From: Nymphaea colorata
Taxonomy: Eukaryota; Streptophyta; Magnoliopsida; Nymphaeales; Nymphaeaceae
DNA length: 64,000 bases
Direction of reading: 5' to 3'
Assembly (NCBI RefSeq): GCF_008831285.2
Contig: NC_045141.1
Location: 16,044,106 to 16,108,105, forward strand
The position numbers and the translations under genes were made by a program. Under the pieces are notes generated by a model. It did no database searches. It saw nothing but the letters and a program-made list of their open reading frames with translations, and had not been told where the DNA came from. Below, in pieces: positions 58,725 through 64,000 of this stretch. Numbering within the stretch: the first letter of the stretch is position 1; each line of letters opens with the position of its first letter.

Positions 58725-61603
58725 TGTAATGCCCACGATTTTCTTTCTTTTTTCTTAATTATGGGAAACGCTAATATGGGCAGGCAATTCTAAACGTAGA
58801 TTTAAATGATAATGGAAACTGCCAACTTGATCATAAGGAGAGGCAGTTATGAAAGAAAACGGATGATTTCCTAACTGAAAGGAAAAAAAAAAAAATGAGA
58901 AGGGAAATCAAGAGGCCGTTTCCTTGCTTGTGAGAAACTGAAAAAAATGGGTATAGCAATAAGGGAGGCTCGTAGATGGTTATTTAACCTCATTTTCCAG
59001 AAATTGATCACCCCCTTTTTGCCGCAGCAATTGAGGAGAACGTCCAATAGCAAGGAATTTGAGGGAAAGAGGGAGAAAGAGAGAGATCGATCTTCATCTT
59101 TGCTCTCTTGTGGTTGAGATTAAGGAACGGGGTTGTTGCTGAAAATCAATCTCGATTAACAGGTATGAGAAATTTCAGTTATGAATAAAGCATGAAGCCG
59201 TGTATTTCAGATTTCTTATAGAATCTATGTCTATGTGGATCTATGTATTTTTATGCATAAATATGAATCTATGCATGAGTTATAGTTATGGATGAGACAT
59301 AAGCCTTGGTATTCTTGCTTGATTTCTGGTGGATAGATATAGTTATATTCATGTTATAATAATGAATCTCTATATTTATATGCCTAGATGTGAATCCTCG
59401 GTAAGGTGTTTTTGATGCACGATATTAAGCATGCTAGATACAGATATGCAGTGGTTGTGTGTATTTTCATTTGATCTGTGAGAAACGGAGACTACATCCA
59501 ACGTTAAATCAGAGCATGCATATCTGCGATAAGGGCTGCATCAGAAAATTTAAACCGACTACAAAAAAAAAAATATATATCAGAACCCTCACGAAGGGTC
59601 TGGCCATAATGTATGCAACAAAAATATGAAGGAGGAAGACTCGGTGGCCTTCCCGGACCTTCTGTCATACGAAACAGAAAACAAACAAAAGAAGGGCAGT
59701 CCGAGGCTTCGCCGGCAGAGGGCAGGCTTGCTCTGCTCGTCTTAAGTTAAACCTAAACTCAGTAACAAATAAGAGAAAGGGAAGGAAGTGCCGCCATCAA
59801 TGAGCGGAATCAGTCGCTCGTCTCTCCCGTAGTTGCAGCAGAGGCGATTTGGGGAAAGAGATTAACACGACATTGAAGACGCAGGCTTCCTCCTGTCGCT
59901 CCTCCTTGCTGCCGATTTATCCACGTCGCAATAAAAGTGGGACCGAAGAGAGACGCATCTGGTTCGGGAGGTCATCTTCCTCACAGTGGTAGAGTGGAGA
60001 AAAAGAAAACGAGAGCAGAGGAGGCGGCGGCAGTTGGGAGCGTCGGACGGACGGCAGGCGCAGCAGCGGAAAGCCAAAAGCTAGACCTCGCGCGAGACGG
60101 AGAACTTTCCCTCTCTGGTTTTGATTGAGGAAGAACGGTGGAAGCCACCGTCGGTCGAACGAAAGGAAGGAGGCTCGTGAGGAGAGAGAAAACGCAGGCG
60201 TCAAATGAAAGAAAAACGAGCGTCGTTCATTTTTATATCAGGTTGGAAAATTTTCAAAACGGGTCCACTAATTAGCAAAATATTCATATAAGCTGTTATA
60301 CATTTTATAACTTCCATGCCGCAACATTTTTGCTAAAAACCTCTTCAAAAAGAGGCTTGCGAAAGTGTTTTTCAGAAGGAAACAGATATTTAATATGAAA
60401 TTTCGTTTCGGTACCCTTTAAGTTTTTATAAATTGCCAAAGGGTAGTTTTCTAAACTAAAGATGAAAAGTTATGTGTTATTGCTCGTTGATGCTCCTAAT
60501 GGTGTTTAAAATTTCAAAAAGATGGTCCTGAAATCAATTTCGAAAAGTTGAAGAGGAAAGTCACGTTTAAAGTATAAATTCTCTTACCTTTGAATGGTTA
60601 TTTTATTTGAGAATTCTTGGCGTGATAGTTCGTATGTTGTTTATGTGTTTTGAGGCCATTATCAAAAAAATGGTTTATTGTTTCTGTCTGAGAAACCGAG
60701 CCTGAAGGCGGTTTCTGTGAGAGGTACTAGACGATGTCTAGTATTGGTAAACCCTCACTTTTGAAATTCGAAGGCAAAACGTGGACTTTGTGCGATGGTT
60801 TATGCGAGTGCGAGCTTTCTGTTTTGCCCAGTGTTTGGTTTCGTCCCGGGAGGTAGTGGTCACACTCCTCTGGCTGTACTGGAGGGCCCACAGGGTATTG
60901 GGCGGCACAAGGGCCCGGGGTACTGCTGCTGTGTTGGGAGAGAGACATCTCCTGGTCCCTCAAACCGGGTTCCTAGAGGGGCCATGCTGCTGCAGCGGCG
61001 ATCTGGGATATCTCAGGAGGCTTCACTTCAGGTACCCTCGATCCGTTGGATCGCCTGGTGATGATATGTTCTGTTCTGCCTGTGAGTTGTGCCCACGAGG
61101 ATTTCTGTTGCTCGACACGATGACCATGACATTGTCAGAGAACCACGGTTGGAAGCCTACGAAATTTTGGAGGTTGTGCACACCTCGTTCTGTCATTGAT
61201 GATGTGATGTAACTCTGATATGTGCTAAGTTTTGGAAAACTTATGGTTGTAGTTCATAAGGCCTTTTTTTGGAATTGTTTACGAAACTAAATATTATTTT
61301 GGGCCATGTTCCATTCATGGCTGGATTTTCTCATACTCAGAGGAATTCTGACCCTTCTTTCTATCTACAGGTAGTCCTTGATAGATTTTGGCGTTGGAGC
61401 GACGACCCTGGGTCTTGTGATGGACGGGCATTGGCAATCTGGACACTGCGTCGGTTTTGGGGACTTGTGTTTATTTTTGTTTGGGTCCAAGTATTTTATT
61501 ATTGAAATAAAACAATGTCTTATGTTATGGTCATGACTCAATATTGCTTCCGCTATTATAGAAATGAAAGAAAATTTTTGGTGTCAAAAATTGGGTCGTG
61601 ACA
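58725..61603 (+). repeat. Chromovirus LTR shared by the two copies
   Basis: Begins TGTAATGCCCACGA after the polypurine tract and ends GGGTCGTGACA, followed within five bases by a primer binding site. It is therefore both the 3' LTR of copy 1 and the 5' LTR of copy 2. 2879 bp. A weak TATA-like TATTTAA lies at 58981-58987. A GC-rich block at about 59870-60130 stands out from the rest. The other LTRs of the pair are not visible, so the edges rest on signals rather than alignment. Confidence 0.82.
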
Positions 61604-61607
61604 ACTT

Positions 61608-61619
61608 TGGTATCAGAGC
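61608..61619 (+). promoter_or_regulatory. Primer binding site of chromovirus copy 2
   Basis: TGGTATCAGAGC, complementary to the 3' end of plant initiator methionine tRNA, five bases after the LTR end. This is the standard minus-strand primer site of most plant LTR elements. Confidence 0.9.
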
Positions 61620-64000
61620 ACAGTGTCTAGAGTCCATGTCCAATGCCAATGTCGATCACAAGCAGAGGAAGGTCATTCGAGCAAATTAAAGAAGGGTGTT
61701 TTTGATTTATTGTGAATATTGAGTTTCGAAGTTTTATATTTGTCCTGAATGATTGTGTTTTTACTGTAGCTTTTATGGGTCTCATGAATCGGATATTTCA
61801 TGAGTACTAGGATCGATTCGTCATAGTAATTATCGATGATGTGCTAGTGTACTTAGAGTGTTAAGCATCACATGCAGTACATCTTGAGCATGTGTTGAAA
61901 ATTTTGAGACAAGACTAACTGTATGCCAAGTACTCCAAGTCCAAGTGCGAGTTTTGGCTAGACAAAATAAATTTCTTGAGACACATCATCTCTAAGGACG
62001 GAGTGTCAGTTGATCTGGCCAAGGTAGAAGTTGTTCAACAATGAAATGTGCCAAACAATGTGACCAAAATAAGAAGTTTTCTTGGTTTGGCATGTTATTA
62101 CAGGAAGTTTATTAAGAATTTCTCGAGAATTGCAACCCCAATAACTAAAATGCTTCAGAAGGGAGTGAAATTTACGTGGACAGATGATGTCAGAAGAGTT
62201 TCCAGATGTTGAAAGATAGTTTGACAAGTGCTCCAATTCTAACACTACCAAAATGGAGAAAAGAGATTGTGGTATTTATTGATGCTTCAGGAACAGGTTA
62301 TGGAGCCGTGCTTATGCAAGGAGATAAAGTCATAGCATATGCCTCTAGACAACTAAAACAACACGAGAAGAACTATCCAACACATGATTTGGAATTAGGA
62401 GCAGAAGTATTTGCATTAAAAATATGGAAACATTATCTCTATGGTGTGGAATTTGAAGTATTTTCTAACCACAAATCTCTCGAATATTTGTTCTCGCAGA
62501 ATGAATTGGACGTAAGATAGAGAAGATGGTTGGAATATCTTAAAGATTATGACTTTGAGATAAAGTATCATCCCGGAAAGGTCAATGTGGTAGCTGATGC
62601 ACTCAGTAGAAAGGTGCCTGCTAAAGCTAGTGGGCTATTAATGCAAACATGGAATTTGGTAGAAGACTTTGAAAAATGGCATCCATTGCGAGATGATAAT
62701 GGAAAGGTGAAGTGTGCAGGAATAATTCGAGATAGTTTCCTTGATGAAATCATTGAGAAACAAAAACAGAGCCCGGAATATGCGAAGTGAAAACTTGAGT
62801 GTCACAAGAAAGAAGAAACTCCTTATTTTGAGGACGAGGATGGATCTGTGTGGTTCAATGGTAGATTGTGGGTTCCGAATGATCCAGAAGTGAAGAACAA
62901 GTTGCTGGAAGAGGCACACAAGACAAGATACACCATACATCCAGGAAGCACAAAGATGTATCAAAATTTAAGGATAAACTTTTGGTGGCCAGGAATGAAG
63001 AAAGAGATTGCTGAGCTCGTCTCACGATGCTTGGTGTGTCAACAGGTTAAAGTGGAACATCAGAAACCAGGTGGTTTGATGCAACAGATAGAAATTCCTC
63101 AATGGAAATGGGAAGACATCACCATGGACTTCGTAGTGGGGTTACCACGTACTCGACGAAAACACGATGCTATTTGGGTAGTGGTAGACCGCCTAACTAA
63201 GTCTGCACATTTTCTTCCGATCAAGATTTCACAATCACTAGAAAGTCTGGCAGATTTGTATGTGGATGAAATTGTGAGACTTCATGGAATCCCTAAATCA
63301 ATAATCTCTGACAGAGATCCAAGATTTACATCCAAGTTTTTGGCGAAGGTTACAGGAAGCGTTGGGAACAAATTTGAAACTGAGTACAACCTTTCATCCG
63401 CAGACAGATGGACAGTCTGAGCGAACCATCCAGACTCTTGAAGATATGTTAAGAGCTTGTGTTTTGCAGTGGAAGGGTGAATGGGATAAACATGTGAAGT
63501 TGGCCGAATTTGCCTACAACAACAGCTATCACTCTAGCATTGGAATGGCCCCGTTTGAAGCTCATTATTGCCGACCTTGTAGATCACCATCGTGTTGGAC
63601 TGAGATAGGAGACAACAAGATTGAAGATCCTTTAGTAATACAACATTATACTGATCAAGTCAACATGATTAGAAAGAAATTATTGTCTGCCAAAGTCGAC
63701 AAAAGAGTTATGCAGACCAACGACGAAGAGAGCTAGCTTTTGAAGCAGGAGATCATGTTTTTATCAAGATATCACCCACTAAAAGTGTTTTTCGATTCAG
63801 AAAGAAAGGAAAATTGAGTCCAAGATACATTGGTCCATTCGAGATTCTGAAAAAAATTGGAGTGGTGGCATATCGAATTGCACTTCCACCACAATATAGT
63901 CATGTTCATCCAGTATTTCATGTGTCGATGCTAAGGAAATATGTACCTGATCATTCGCATGTGATAGACTACGAAGAGGTTGATTTGCAAGATGACATGA
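61620..64000 (+). pseudogene. Ty3/gypsy chromovirus relic, copy 2, internally deleted, runs off window
   Basis: Just over 100 bp after the primer site the sequence is already in the reverse transcriptase (FMGLMNRIF near 61770, IIDDVLVY near 61835), so gag, protease and the RT start are deleted. Then come RT/RNase H (RKFIKNFSRIATPITKML near 62105, [19 protein letters not shown] near 62235), then integrase. From 62449 it matches copy 1 without indels at an offset of 5487, with the same stops and frameshift. The frame continues past 64000. Dead element. Confidence 0.88.

Noticed and set aside
60781-61212. 143-codon plus-strand ORF in the chromovirus LTR
   Set aside because: Lies inside an LTR; GC-rich LTR segments of this type commonly give such frames.

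Overview
This is nuclear DNA of a flowering plant. The evidence is three spliced or plastid-targeted plant genes (a NASP-type histone chaperone, the thylakoid thioredoxin-like protein HCF164, and an allene oxide synthase), set in AT-rich sequence full of LTR retrotransposons, a LINE, tRNA-derived SINE-like repeats, MITE-like elements, an endogenous plant pararetrovirus relic and microsatellites. I cannot name the species from sequence alone. Positions 2012-2111 are a 100-N assembly gap.

Layout. 1-10523 is the 3' part of a Ty3/gypsy element of the Tat lineage: a broken extra ORF resembling the plant mobile domain, a frameshifted gag, the gap, an intact 1144-aa pol with two RNase H domains, a long non-coding stretch and a 3.8-kb LTR. 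It is inserted into a decayed Ty1/copia element (10524-~11970). That is followed by a scrambled pararetrovirus relic (~11971-13282).

14535-28700 is the main genic block. NASP (minus strand, six exons) and HCF164 (plus strand, four exons) lie head to head, with 665 bp between their start codons. Their long introns carry a copia relic, microsatellites and a well-preserved hAT-type non-autonomous element with an 8-bp target duplication.

28701-42862 is intergenic and rich in repeats: SINE-like copies, several MITE families, a 131-bp tandem repeat and a ~130-bp-arm foldback. 42863-44410 is an intronless, GC-rich allene oxide synthase gene on the minus strand (jasmonate pathway).

44411-56961 is again gene-poor. 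It holds a 5'-truncated LINE with a perfect 16-bp flanking repeat, a short element with 8-bp flanking repeats, and a decayed segmental duplication. 56962-64000 holds two nearly identical, equally broken copies of a Ty3/gypsy chromovirus that share one LTR and lie exactly 5487 bp apart.

Functionally the three host genes are unrelated (chromatin assembly, thylakoid thiol transfer, jasmonate synthesis). The most unusual structures are the nested and tandem retroelement arrangements and the SINE family, whose five recognised copies all point the same way. I found no prokaryote-type system, CRISPR array or rRNA gene, and no convincing tRNA gene.
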